A stretch of 64,000 bases of DNA, from assembly GCF_017515565.1 (NCBI RefSeq), contig NZ_JAFWFN010000014.1, positions 25,306-89,305 of the forward strand. Reading direction: 5' to 3'. This document shows, piece by piece, positions 37,877-46,490 of the stretch. Position 1 is the stretch's first letter. Each line of letters begins with the position of its first letter. The translations under genes were made by a program, and so were the position numbers. Below the pieces are notes generated by a model. That model had not been told where the DNA came from, did no database searches, and saw only the letters and a program-made list of their open reading frames with translations. Source of the DNA: Halomonas sp. GTDB lineage: Bacteria; Pseudomonadota; Gammaproteobacteria; Pseudomonadales; Halomonadaceae.

Positions 37877-39640
37877 ATGACCCCTTTCGACAAGACAGTA
37901 CATCACTACTTAACGCACCTTTACGGCCCGCGGGCAGGCGAAGTTCAGCGGCGCTTAGAGCAGCATCTTGCGCATTTTCGACCTAGGCTACCAGCGGTGC
38001 TGCCGACAGCAACAGCCGCTCCCGACGCACCAACGTGGAGCGAGAAAGACCAGTGGGTGATCAGTTACGGCGACACAATTGTAGCTGAAGACGCCCCACC
38101 CCTTGCGGTGCTGAGTGAATTTCTCCAACGCTATCTGGGCGAGCGGATTAGCGGGGTGCACGTTTTGCCCTTTTTCCCCTGGAGCAGCGATGACGGCTTC
38201 TCAGTGATCCATTATCGGGAAGTAGAGCCGACGCTGGGCGACTGGGCACATATTCGCGAGCTGGCCAGCCACTATGACCTGATGGCAGATTTGGTGCTTA
38301 ACCATGTTTCACGGGAATCTCTCTGGTTTGTGGACTACTTAGCCGGCAGCCTACCCGGGCGGGACTACTTTATTGAAGTAGACCCGGAAACCGACGTTAC
38401 TCAAGTCACACGACCGCGTAGCAGCCCGCTTTTAGTGCCCGTTTCTACGCGGCGGGGAACCCGCCACCTATGGGCAACCTTCTCGGAAGATCAAATCGAC
38501 TTAAACTTCGAGAACCCCGATGTATTACTCGAGCTTGTCGGCATCCTGCTTTTTTATCTTCAGCAAGGCGTGCGTATTATTCGCTTAGACGCGGTAGCAT
38601 TTTTATGGAAGCGGCTGGGCACCTCCTGCATTCACCTGCCGGAAACCCATACGGTAGTGCGCCTGCTGCGAGCCATTGTGGATGAGATAGCACCGGGCAC
38701 CCTGCTGATTACCGAAACCAACGTGCCCCATGCAGAAAATATCAGCTACTTTGGCCTAGAGCGCTTGCCTGAGGGGGCGCCCGACGAAGCTCATATGGTG
38801 TATCAGTTCGCCCTGCCGCCACTGCTGCTGCACACATTAACCCGTGGTGAAGCCTCCACTCTCCAAAACTGGCTCACCAACCTGCCAGTGCTGCCCAAGC
38901 AGTGCACCTACTTAAACTTTACTGCCAGCCATGATGGTATTGGCGTACGCCCGTTGGAAGGCCTGCTGCCTGACCATGAACGAGATGCCCTGCTGGAACT
39001 GATGCACCGCTTTGGCGGCTTCGTCAGCATGCGCAGCAACCCCGACGGCAGCGATACCCCCTATGAAATTAACATTACCTGGTTTGAAGCCATGCGCGGC
39101 ACGCGGCGGGGGCCAGACCCATGGCAAGTTGCCCGCTTTATATGCAGCCAAGCCATTATGCTGAGCCTGCAGGGCATTCCCGCGCTCTACCTGCATACGC
39201 TGACCGGCACGCTTAATGACGTAGAAGGCGTGGAACGCAGCGGGCGTCTTCGCTCGATTAATCGGCGGCGCTGGAAGCGTGATGAGCTGGCGCTGCTACT
39301 TGAAAACCCTTCTACACCAACTCATAAAGTTTTCAATACGCTTAACCACTTGCTGAAACTACGCCGCTGCGAGCCCTGCTTCCATCCGCATGCTGCCCAG
39401 CGCGTACTGCCAAGCCCGCCTAACTTATTAGCGATTGAGCGTGGCCCGCTTAGCGACGGCCGCCGTTTGCTAGCACTCTTCAACGTTACCGACGCACAGC
39501 TTCCACTAGAGAGCGCGGGTGAAGCGGTTAACCAAGCGCTCAACCTGCACGACTGGCAAGACTTAAATACTAATAGCCGAGGAGAAGAAGCCGCCGCTTT
39601 ACCCCCTTATGCGGTACGCTGGCAGGTGGCTATTAACTGA
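37877..39640 (+). CDS. GH13_18 sugar phosphorylase, glucosylglycerate or glucosylglycerol type
   Basis: 587-residue alpha-amylase-superfamily protein of the sucrose-phosphorylase subfamily. (beta/alpha)8 motifs: HVLPFFPWSSDDGFSVIHY, DLVLNHVSRESLWF, catalytic nucleophile Asp in IIRLDAVAFLWK (about 232-243), acid/base Glu in LLITETNVPH (about 275-284), and NFTASHDGIGVRPL. GH13_18 enzymes phosphorolyse sucrose, sucrose 6'-phosphate, glucosylglycerol or glucosylglycerate to glucose 1-phosphate. The gpgP-gpgS pair 10 kb away favours glucosylglycerate; a glucosylglycerol phosphorylase is known from Marinobacter, so that remains open. AGGAGAG precedes the ATG. Divergent from nrdR. Confidence 0.85.
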   Translation: MTPFDKTVHHYLTHLYGPRAGEVQRRLEQHLAHFRPRLPAVLPTATAAPDAPTWSEKDQWVISYGDTIVAEDAPPLAVLSEFLQRYLGERISGVHVLPFFPWSSDDGFSVIHYREVEPTLGDWAHIRELASHYDLMADLVLNHVSRESLWFVDYLAGSLPGRDYFIEVDPETDVTQVTRPRSSPLLVPVSTRRGTRHLWATFSEDQIDLNFENPDVLLELVGILLFYLQQGVRIIRLDAVAFLWKRLGTSCIHLPETHTVVRLLRAIVDEIAPGTLLITETNVPHAENISYFGLERLPEGAPDEAHMVYQFALPPLLLHTLTRGEASTLQNWLTNLPVLPKQCTYLNFTASHDGIGVRPLEGLLPDHERDALLELMHRFGGFVSMRSNPDGSDTPYEINITWFEAMRGTRRGPDPWQVARFICSQAIMLSLQGIPALYLHTLTGTLNDVEGVERSGRLRSINRRRWKRDELALLLENPSTPTHKVFNTLNHLLKLRRCEPCFHPHAAQRVLPSPPNLLAIERGPLSDGRRLLALFNVTDAQLPLESAGEAVNQALNLHDWQDLNTNSRGEEAAALPPYAVRWQVAIN

Positions 39641-39792
39641 CCAAGGCCAATTAATAAAACAAAATCGGACTTGGATAGAAATTTTCAAACTTGCGTTGCG
39701 GCATAACGCCTCAGTGCAGCAAAACATAATCGCCAAATAATCGCGCAGTGACACACTGTGGCACGGATCATTACTAAGGATTGTAGTTAATT

Positions 39793-40608
39793 ATGCTGCA
39801 GCAAAGCATTGCGATTGGCCCTATGGGGTTTAGCCTTCATCAACTCGTCATTGGGTTGGCCTTTTTGCTCGCGCTTCTGGCGGGGGCACTCATCGGCCAG
39901 CGACACCGCGTCGCGGTGAGCGATACGCTATTTACCGTGCTGTTTGTCGCGATTATTGCCGCGCGGGGCGTTTTTGTTATTCGCTATTGGGGAGAGTACG
40001 ACGGCCTTCTAGCCCGTCTGGACATTCGCGACGGTGGCTTTGATATTTTGGGAGGCCTCGTCGCTGCGCTAGGCTATGCGGGCTGGGCGCTGTGGCGCTC
40101 CCCTCGCCAGCGCATCCCGCTTGGCGGCGCGTTAATGGTGGGCGGCCTCACCTGGGGCCTAATTGCGGGAGGGTCGACCCTGATTGAGCAGCAGTCCCGC
40201 CCCTTACCCGACATTGCTTTAACCACTGAGGAAGGTATCACGACCAGCCTTCCCCACTTTGCAGAGCAAGAGCAGCAGCCAATGGTGGTGAATCTCTGGG
40301 CAAGTTGGTGCCCCCCCTGCATCCGTGAAATGCCGGTATTTGAGCAAGCCCAACAAGCTGAACAGGACATTACCTTTGTGTTTGTAAACCAAGGGGAAAG
40401 CGCCCAGCAAATAGAATCATTCATGAACCAACATGCGTTTTCGTTGGAAAATGTTTGGCAAGACCCAGCGAATGCACTGGGTCAAGCTACTGGTGCCCAT
40501 GCTATGCCCACCACGCTTTACTACAATGCCGAAGGCCAACTGGTGAATACCCACTTCGGTGAGCTTTCCCGCGCCACCCTAGAACAAGGGTTAGAGCGTT
40601 TAAGATAG
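39793..40608 (+). CDS. TlpA-type thiol reductase fused to Lgt-like membrane region
   Basis: 271 residues in two parts. Residues 1-140 are membrane spanning (about 14-33, 41-60, 75-92, 107-130), with IAARGVFVIRYWGEY and GGFDILGGLVAALGY recalling the prolipoprotein diacylglyceryl transferase fold. Residues 145-271 are a periplasm-facing TlpA/ResA-like thioredoxin with active site WASWCPPCIREMP (Cys about 173 and 176) and cis-Pro in HAMPTTLYY. It lies 45 bases before dsbG and is probably co-transcribed. The Lgt catalytic residues cannot be confirmed by eye, so the N-terminal part may only serve as an anchor or electron path to DsbG. Confidence 0.85.
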   Translation: MLQQSIAIGPMGFSLHQLVIGLAFLLALLAGALIGQRHRVAVSDTLFTVLFVAIIAARGVFVIRYWGEYDGLLARLDIRDGGFDILGGLVAALGYAGWALWRSPRQRIPLGGALMVGGLTWGLIAGGSTLIEQQSRPLPDIALTTEEGITTSLPHFAEQEQQPMVVNLWASWCPPCIREMPVFEQAQQAEQDITFVFVNQGESAQQIESFMNQHAFSLENVWQDPANALGQATGAHAMPTTLYYNAEGQLVNTHFGELSRATLEQGLERLR

Positions 40609-40653
40609 CGTTTTTCAGCGCCACGATGCTGAACATTAATTAAGGATACGGTT

Positions 40654-41448
40654 ATGCAACGTTTTACTCTTTCCCACCTAAGGCTTCCCTACCTTGGCCG
40701 CTTCGTGATGTTAGCGGGTCTTGGCGCTGCCCCGCTAAGCTATGCCGAAGACCTTCCCGCGCCGGTTCAGGCGTTGAGCAATCAAGGGCTAACTATTCAC
40801 GGTCAGTTCGAGGCGCCTGGCGGAATAAGGGGCTATGGCGCCAGCGTACAGGGCCAGGACATGGCGATCTACTTAACACCCGACGGCGAGCACGCGATCG
40901 TGGGTACGTTAATGGATAGCGACGGTAATGACCTCACCGAAGCCCAGCTTGATGAGCACGTCCGTGTTCCTTTGGAAGCTGAGACGTGGCAACTGCTGGA
41001 AGAGAGCCACTGGATACAAGATGGCGACACCGCGGCACCGCGCATTGTTTACACGTTTACAGACGCCAACTGCCCTTACTGCCACCAGCTTTGGGAGCAA
41101 GCACGCCCGTGGGTAGAGGCTGGCAAAGTCCAACTGCGCCATATTATGGTCGGCATTTTAGCCACCAACAGCCCTGCATTAGCGGCCACAATGCTAGGTG
41201 CAGACGACCCCAGCGCCGCGCTTAATGCCCACAGTAAAGGTGCGCGCGTCAGCGCCAGCGCTCAGCCGCGAGATATTGAAGAGCAGGTCTATGCCAATAA
41301 CCAGCTGTTTGAAGAGTTAGGCTTATACGCCACGCCTACCAGCGCTTTTCAGCGCGAAACAGAGAGCGGTAGCATTCGTATTGACCGCATTCAAGGAATG
41401 CCTAACGAAGAACGCCTGATTGAGATGATGGGCAGCGAAGCACCCTAA
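40654..41448 (+). CDS. dsbG: Thiol:disulfide interchange protein DsbG
   Basis: Periplasmic thioredoxin-fold protein of the DsbC/DsbG type, which protects single Cys residues from sulfenylation and isomerises disulfides. The signal peptide is FVMLAGLGAAPLSYAE (cleaved near residue 31). The N-terminal dimerisation part has VQALSNQGLTIHGQFEAPGG. Active site Cys-Pro-Tyr-Cys in TDANCPYCHQLWEQ (about 139-142), then ILATNSPALAATML and cis-Pro segment LYATPTSAF. 264 residues. Follows the TlpA fusion, which could reduce it; no DsbD is next to it, unlike the related Pseudomonas cluster as I recall. Confidence 0.92.
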   Translation: MQRFTLSHLRLPYLGRFVMLAGLGAAPLSYAEDLPAPVQALSNQGLTIHGQFEAPGGIRGYGASVQGQDMAIYLTPDGEHAIVGTLMDSDGNDLTEAQLDEHVRVPLEAETWQLLEESHWIQDGDTAAPRIVYTFTDANCPYCHQLWEQARPWVEAGKVQLRHIMVGILATNSPALAATMLGADDPSAALNAHSKGARVSASAQPRDIEEQVYANNQLFEELGLYATPTSAFQRETESGSIRIDRIQGMPNEERLIEMMGSEAP

Positions 41449-41457
41449 CAGATGAAC

Positions 41458-41489
41458 AAGTAGGGGCAACCACTTGGCTGCCCCTACTT
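41458..41489. terminator. Long hairpin between convergent dsbG and tsdA
   Basis: AAGTAGGGGCA (41458-41468), ten-base loop, TGCCCCTACTT (41479-41489): a perfect 11-bp stem right after dsbG and 40 bases before the tsdA end. There is no T run on either side, so it may be a weak terminator or an mRNA-stabilising stem. Confidence 0.55.
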
Positions 41490-41528
41490 ACGATGCATGT
41501 TACTAGGATTATCACTGTGCTTGACGGT

Positions 41529-42584
41529 TTACTCCTCAGAAAGCTGCTCAAAGCGAGGCATACCTACATTCCAAGGGATAACGTCGCCTTTCTCGCCCAT
41601 GTTAGCGTGATCGCCCAGCACGTGGCCGTCGTGCTCGCGGGTTTGCCCATAAAGCGAGCGATTATGGAAAGTGGGCCCAAAGCGCTCTAATGTTTCGGCC
41701 ACATCGCCCGTATAGCGCGGGTCTTGGGGCCGCTCTTGGCTGCTCATGTAGTACGCGATGTCCCATGCGTCTTGTTCATTAAGCGAGCGGGGCTGCCCCA
41801 GAGGCATGTTGTTGTAGATAAAGCCTGCGGCCGTATCGACCCGCACCAAGCCTGCCCCCCAGTTATTCGAGCCATCGCCCCACGGCGCGGGGAATACGTA
41901 CTCACCGTTCTCATAATGCCCCGAACCATCGTCGCGGTGGCAAATGGCACACTGCTCCTGATAGGCCGCTTCGCCCCGGGCGTAATCGGGTTCTTGTGCT
42001 GGCTCATCCGGCGCCGGGAAACCGCGCCCATAAATTGGTTGGCTGGGGTACATGGGCGCCCCTTTCGCTAACCACTGGTGGTAAGCGCTTAGCGCCAGCA
42101 TCTCATCGCTACCGTACTCAGGCGGTGTGCCGTTCATCGAGTAAGCAAAGCAGCCTGCAATACGCTCTTCAAGGTTGTTGACGTGCTGATTTTTACCTCG
42201 AAAATCCGGCAAAGTGATGGCAGCGGCCCACACGGGGGCACTAAATGGCTGGCGCCCTTCACCTAGGTGGCAGCTAGAGCAGTTCATGTCGTTATAAACA
42301 TACTCGTCACGCAGCTGCTGGGTATCGGTAAATAGCTCGTAGCCGTAGCGAATGACTTTTTTCAGCTCGGGATGAATATCCGCAGTGTCAAGGTCTTCCA
42401 TGGTAGGCGGCACATGCACAAGCTCACCTTCTTGAGGGGCTGGGAAGCCTAGCTCAACCAAACCTTGGTAAGGCGCTTCATCTGCCTGGGTGGCATCACT
42501 ATCAGCAAAGGCGTTAATCACTAACCCTGTCGCTAACGAACTACCGACTAGCGCTAACACGAGACGCTTTTTATGAAACATCAT
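41529..42584 (-). CDS. tsdA: Thiosulfate dehydrogenase (tetrathionate-forming), TsdA
   Basis: Periplasmic diheme cytochrome c that couples two thiosulfate to tetrathionate. Signal peptide LVLALVGSSLATGLVINAFA. Heme 1 site NCSSCHLGEGR (about residues 100-110), then NNLEERIAGCFAYSMNG, whose Cys is the unusual axial ligand of TsdA, and heme 2 site QCAICHRDDGSG (about 210-221), then AGLVRVDTAAGFIYNNMPLGQ and DAWDIAYYMSSQERP. These match TsdA over the whole length, including the conserved PLGQ segment. 351 residues, longer than Allochromatium TsdA, with a C-terminal extension. Overlaps the tsdB stop by four bases. Confidence 0.88.
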   Translation of the reverse strand: MMFHKKRLVLALVGSSLATGLVINAFADSDATQADEAPYQGLVELGFPAPQEGELVHVPPTMEDLDTADIHPELKKVIRYGYELFTDTQQLRDEYVYNDMNCSSCHLGEGRQPFSAPVWAAAITLPDFRGKNQHVNNLEERIAGCFAYSMNGTPPEYGSDEMLALSAYHQWLAKGAPMYPSQPIYGRGFPAPDEPAQEPDYARGEAAYQEQCAICHRDDGSGHYENGEYVFPAPWGDGSNNWGAGLVRVDTAAGFIYNNMPLGQPRSLNEQDAWDIAYYMSSQERPQDPRYTGDVAETLERFGPTFHNRSLYGQTREHDGHVLGDHANMGEKGDVIPWNVGMPRFEQLSEE

Positions 42585-43267
42585 TGTGCTGCCTCCCCTG
42601 CTGAATTATCCGATTGTTCACTGACCGTTTGCGTGGCGTACCATGCGGATACCGCCTGGATATCCTCATCGCTCATGCGTTTGGCAATGGCGCCCATTAA
42701 GTTTTGCGGGTCGTTGCTGCGCTCGTCATTCTTCCAAGCAAGCAGCTGGCTGCTGATATAACCCGCATGCTGGCTGGCAATAGCGGGGAAGTCGCTGCCT
42801 GCGCCATTTCCCCCTGGGCCATGGCAACTTTTACACGACACGATATAAGCATCCCAATCGCCGCGCTCGGCCAATTGCTGACCACGGGCTAGCAACTCTT
42901 CGCTAGCGCTCTCGCCCCCCTGGGCAGGCGTAATGGGCATTTGGCTGTAGTAAGCCGCCACATCGGCAATTTGCTCGTCATTGAGCATATTGGCAAACGG
43001 CATCATCGAGGCGCTTTGTCGGCGCCCCTCTTTAAAATCGTGCAGCTGCTTGACGATATAGCCCGCATCTAACCCTGCCAAACGTGGCCAGGACTCACCG
43101 CCGGGAATATTCATGCCACCGCCATTTGCCTGGTGGCATGCGGTACAGGTTGCCGCTGCGGCCTGGCCACGCTGCGCATCGCCCTCTTGTGCCTGAGCAA
43201 ACGCGGCCCCTGATACTAGGCAAGCGCTCATCAGCAAACTCACCTTGCCCCACTGTTTTTTATTCAT
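42581..43267 (-). CDS. tsdB: Diheme cytochrome c4-like electron acceptor TsdB
   Basis: 228 residues: signal peptide VSLLMSACLVSGAAFAQA, then two cytochrome c domains with CTACHQANGGG (about 37-47) and CKSCHGPGGNG (about 143-153). Distal Met ligands are plausible in SMMPFANML and in NDPQNLMGAIAKRM. Tandem c4-type domains directly upstream of tsdA are the arrangement of the tsdBA operon in Pseudomonas stutzeri, where TsdB accepts electrons from TsdA. It lies 50 bases after the sensor kinase gene, so the four genes may form one operon. Confidence 0.85.
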   Translation of the reverse strand: MNKKQWGKVSLLMSACLVSGAAFAQAQEGDAQRGQAAAATCTACHQANGGGMNIPGGESWPRLAGLDAGYIVKQLHDFKEGRRQSASMMPFANMLNDEQIADVAAYYSQMPITPAQGGESASEELLARGQQLAERGDWDAYIVSCKSCHGPGGNGAGSDFPAIASQHAGYISSQLLAWKNDERSNDPQNLMGAIAKRMSDEDIQAVSAWYATQTVSEQSDNSAGEAAQ

Positions 43268-43317
43268 GACTCCCCCGATCGCTTGGTCATTACTGCTTTT
43301 TCATTACCACTGTTTTA

Positions 43318-44658
43318 TTAAGGGTCTCGCCTTCCATTTTTCTGCGTATTTAGCGTTACCGTGGGCACCGTTAAGTGCGCGCTAAAACCGCCTGCTTCAG
43401 CATTTTCAAACGCCACACTGCCGCCAAACCGCTCAGCAATGGCTGCCACAATGGCAAGCCCTAAGCCGCTTCCCTGCTGCTTGCTGGCTCGCCAAAAACG
43501 CTGGGTGAGCTGCTTCAGCGTTGCCTCATCTACCCCGGGCCCTTGGTCATGCACACTGAAGGTCGCTTGGCCGTCAACGCACTGCACAACCAAGGAGACC
43601 GCTGCGCCGCGTGGGCCGTGATGCAACGCGTTATCCAGCAAGTTTCGTAGTGCTGTGATCGCAAGCTCTCGGGGCATAGCAAGGCATACATTGGGAAGCG
43701 CCTCAGGCGGTTGGCACTGCCCCGGCGCTGCCACGCTGTCGGCTATCGCATACCCAACAATGTCGGCCACCTGACTCGGCTCGCCATCGTCAAAGCGCAT
43801 TCGTCCTTCCACTCGGGCCAGGGTGAGCAACTGATCTAACGTATGCGCTAGCCGCACAACCCCTGCTTCGGCATGGTGCAGCGACGCTTCAGCCGCGGCC
43901 CCTTGGGCACGCTGGGCGACTTGAAGGTGGGTTTTAATCGCCGTGAGCGGGGTACGCAGCTCGTGGGCTGCATCATTAGTGAAGCGCTGCTCACGAACGA
44001 GGGTGTGCTGCACGCGGGTGAGCAACCCATTGAGGGTCTCAATAAGCGGTTTGATCTCTTTGGGCACGCCGTAGGTTGAAACTGGCGCTAACGCTTCAGG
44101 ATGGCGGCTAGCCAATGCCGCTCGCAGGCGCGCTAAAGGCAACAATCCACGCCATACCCCCACCCACAGAGCAATAAAGCTGCCCACGGATGCAACGACA
44201 AAAGGCACCACAGCCACACGAATCACATCGCTTAGCAGCTTATCGCGCTCATCCATACGGTCGGCGGTGGTAATCACCAAATCACCACGCTCATAGGTAA
44301 ACACGCGCCAGGTGGTATCGCCCTCTTGGCGGTAGGTGTGCCCCCTAGCACCGGGGGAGAGTACCGCTTCAAGGTTGGCATGGGTGCGGGCAATGATGTT
44401 GCCTTGAGGAGAGTGAACTTGGCAGGCCAAGCCTTCAATCGGAGGAATTGAGAGCGCCGCTGCTGCGCTCTGCTCCCATACCTCTTCGGGTAACTGAAGC
44501 ACTAGCCCAGCGACCATGCGCGCCGACTGGGCTAAGCGCTGATCGAGGGTTTCTACAAACTTTTTTTCCAGGTCATTAAGTAACCAAGCCGCCGCCACAC
44601 CCCATAACACCACCAGGGTTAAGCCTAGCGTTAGCAGTAGGCGGGCACGCAAGCTCAT
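43318..44658 (-). CDS. Sensor histidine kinase of the QseC/PmrB type
   Basis: 446 residues. Membrane spans at about 7-27 (LLLTLGLTLVVLWGVAAAWLL) and 150-172 enclose a periplasmic sensor of about 120 residues with a single Cys in IEGLACQVHSPQGN. Then a HAMP-like linker, the phosphoacceptor His in DAAHELRTPLTAIKTHL (about 233), N box LRNLLDNALHHG, G1 VHDQGPGVDE and G2 GSGLGLAIV. The gene overlaps the response regulator stop by four bases and precedes tsdB by 50. Ligand unknown; the surroundings suggest thiosulfate, thiol stress or copper. Confidence 0.92.
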   Translation of the reverse strand: MSLRARLLLTLGLTLVVLWGVAAAWLLNDLEKKFVETLDQRLAQSARMVAGLVLQLPEEVWEQSAAAALSIPPIEGLACQVHSPQGNIIARTHANLEAVLSPGARGHTYRQEGDTTWRVFTYERGDLVITTADRMDERDKLLSDVIRVAVVPFVVASVGSFIALWVGVWRGLLPLARLRAALASRHPEALAPVSTYGVPKEIKPLIETLNGLLTRVQHTLVREQRFTNDAAHELRTPLTAIKTHLQVAQRAQGAAAEASLHHAEAGVVRLAHTLDQLLTLARVEGRMRFDDGEPSQVADIVGYAIADSVAAPGQCQPPEALPNVCLAMPRELAITALRNLLDNALHHGPRGAAVSLVVQCVDGQATFSVHDQGPGVDEATLKQLTQRFWRASKQQGSGLGLAIVAAIAERFGGSVAFENAEAGGFSAHLTVPTVTLNTQKNGRRDP

Positions 44659-45356
44659 TGCTGACCCTTGTAAGGCGTGCCAGGCAAATGCACTGCTTCG
44701 GGCTTACCAAGCCGGTACCCAAGGCCACGTACTGTCTCGATCACCCCGCTGCCGAGTTTGCGTCGCAGGTGGTGGATATGCACATTTAACGCATTACTCT
44801 CTACTTCGTCATTTAAGCCGTACAGGCTATCTTTCAACTGATCCGCCGACAGCACGCTGCGTGGCGCATGTAGAAACGCTTCCAACAGCACTAGCTCGCG
44901 TCGTGACAACGCCACTAACTGCCCGGCAACGTTTACCTCACGTGACGCTGGGTCTAAGGTCAGCGCCCCATGAACCGTAAGCCCCTGGCTACGGCCCGAC
45001 ACGCGACGCAGCAGCGCATGTAAGCGCGCAACCAGCTCATCAAGATCAAACGGCTTTATCAGATAGTCGTCGGCACCGCATTGAAGCCCATCCACGCGAT
45101 CACGAACCGCGTCCCGGGCGGTTAGCATCAGTACCGGCGTGGCGATCCCTTGCTCGCGCCATGACTGAAGTAGTTGTAAACCATCGCCATCAGGCAACCC
45201 GCGGTCAAGTATCACCACATCGCTCGCCACTGACTGCATGGCTTGCCGCGCGGCCTTAATCGAGGAGACGTGATCGACGACAAAATCGTACATCATCAGA
45301 CCTGAGCGAATACCCGAGGCCACCAGCGGGTCATCTTCAATGAGTAAGACGTGCAT
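44655..45356 (-). CDS. OmpR-family response regulator
   Basis: 233 residues. Receiver domain with acidic pocket in IEDDPLVASG, phosphoacceptor Asp in VVILDRGLPDGDGL (about 51), Thr/Ala in LMLTARDAV and Lys in DDYLIKPFDLDEL. C-terminal winged helix with SRRELVLLEAFLHAPRSVLS and SNALNVHIHHLRRKLG, ending [19 protein letters not shown] precedes the ATG. It is the first gene of RR-kinase-tsdB-tsdA. The Arg after the Asp (LDRGLPDG) is a small departure from the usual LDLGLPDG. Confidence 0.94.
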   Translation of the reverse strand: MHVLLIEDDPLVASGIRSGLMMYDFVVDHVSSIKAARQAMQSVASDVVILDRGLPDGDGLQLLQSWREQGIATPVLMLTARDAVRDRVDGLQCGADDYLIKPFDLDELVARLHALLRRVSGRSQGLTVHGALTLDPASREVNVAGQLVALSRRELVLLEAFLHAPRSVLSADQLKDSLYGLNDEVESNALNVHIHHLRRKLGSGVIETVRGLGYRLGKPEAVHLPGTPYKGQQ

Positions 45357-45456
45357 AGCGGTTTCCTTCTATAGTCTGTCCAGCATGGCAAACGCGCATT
45401 AACCTAGCGTTAAGCATCCAAGCAATGTCCATACGTCCTATTAATTCCCCCTATCA

Positions 45457-45489
45457 ATAAAAACACCCCTGCTGATTTCAGCAAGGGTG
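45457..45489 (-). terminator. Terminator of the YeeE/YedE operon
   Basis: CACCC-TGCTGA (45464-45475) pairs with TCAGCA-GGGTG (45478-45489) with one symmetric mismatch; AATAAAAA on the left becomes the U tract on the minus strand. It lies 50 bases past the last gene. Confidence 0.75.
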
Positions 45490-45538
45490 ATAATCTTGGT
45501 CATCAAGCGGGTGATGTAAGCCGGATTAAAGCAATGCG

Positions 45539-45967
45539 CTAAACTCGTTTAGCCAAAAACCATCCCACCACCATTGCCACTAACATGGCTAACAGCGGTA
45601 ACGATAAGCCCCCAACAGAGGCAATAGCCGGACCAGGGCAGTAGCCAGAAAGCCCCCAACCAATACCGAATAGCGCCGCACCGCCTAAAAGCTTAGCGTC
45701 TAAATCCTGCTTATTTGGCAGTTGGAAGCTGTTACCGAACAACGGAGTTCCACGGGCATAAACGAGCCGGTAGCCAATAAAGGTTGTGACTACTGCGCCG
45801 CCTAATACAAACATTAAGGTGGGATCCCAGGCGCCCGCGATATCCAAAAAACCCAATACCCGTGCCGGGTCGGTCATGCCTGATACTGCCAGCCCAAGCC
45901 CAAAGATGAGCCCAGCCAGATAGCCAGCCGCTGTTTTAAGCGTATTTGAATGACTAAGACGGCTCAT
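45539..45967 (-). CDS. YeeE/YedE half-transporter (PmpB-like)
   Basis: 142 residues, four hydrophobic segments (about 10-28, 45-63, 88-108, 120-138). The YeeE/YedE signature GLSGYCPGPAIASVGGLSLP with the conserved Cys lies near residue 110, and LAVSGMTDPARVLGFLDI near 25. YeeE/YedE proteins move small sulfur compounds such as thiosulfate through the inner membrane. The preceding gene encodes the other half. Its start overlaps that gene's stop by four bases. Last gene of the MBL-DUF2892-YeeE-YeeE operon. Confidence 0.88.
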   Translation of the reverse strand: MSRLSHSNTLKTAAGYLAGLIFGLGLAVSGMTDPARVLGFLDIAGAWDPTLMFVLGGAVVTTFIGYRLVYARGTPLFGNSFQLPNKQDLDAKLLGGAALFGIGWGLSGYCPGPAIASVGGLSLPLLAMLVAMVVGWFLAKRV

Positions 45968-46425
45968 GCACTACCTCCTAACACGTGGCGCACCACGTAC
46001 ACGGTCACAATAGCGGCTACTAGAAACATTGCCGTAGCCGCCATCGAGCGCGGCGCCAAGCGCGCTAAACCGCATACGCCGTGCCCGCTCGTACAGCCGC
46101 TGCCAATGCCGGTTCCTAGCCCAACTAACAGCCCAGCCAGCAACATTAACGGTATACCGCCCGCTGGCTCGCCAATGACCGCACCGGGGGCATCCGCCAC
46201 ATTGCCAAGCCCACCACCTAATGCCATCACGACTAACGGGCCACTTACCAACCCCGCCAGGAATGCCAGCCGCCAGGCGCTATCACCCTTGGGGCGCTGA
46301 GTAATTAACGTGCCAACAATGCCGCTAATGCCAGCAATGCGCCCAAGTGACCCCATTAGCCACACAGCAGAGAGCCCGATCAATACGCCCCCCACCAATC
46401 CTTGCAGACTCGCTGTCCAGTCCAC
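45964..46425 (-). CDS. YeeE/YedE half-transporter (PmpA-like)
   Basis: 153 residues with a GTG start, preceded by CAGGAG. Hydrophobic spans at about 8-28, 48-70, 85-105 and 128-148. Signature GIGSGCTSGHGVCGLARL near residue 108 carries the two conserved Cys of the family. In the split PmpA/PmpB arrangement the two halves form one sulfur-compound channel. The gene lies 65 bases after the DUF2892 gene and overlaps its partner. Confidence 0.88.
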   Translation of the reverse strand: MDWTASLQGLVGGVLIGLSAVWLMGSLGRIAGISGIVGTLITQRPKGDSAWRLAFLAGLVSGPLVVMALGGGLGNVADAPGAVIGEPAGGIPLMLLAGLLVGLGTGIGSGCTSGHGVCGLARLAPRSMAATAMFLVAAIVTVYVVRHVLGGSA

Positions 46426-46490
46426 GGAGTACTCCTGAAAAGTGCTTGTAACGTTGTTTACACAACTAGCTTACGAGGCTAGTGATCGTT

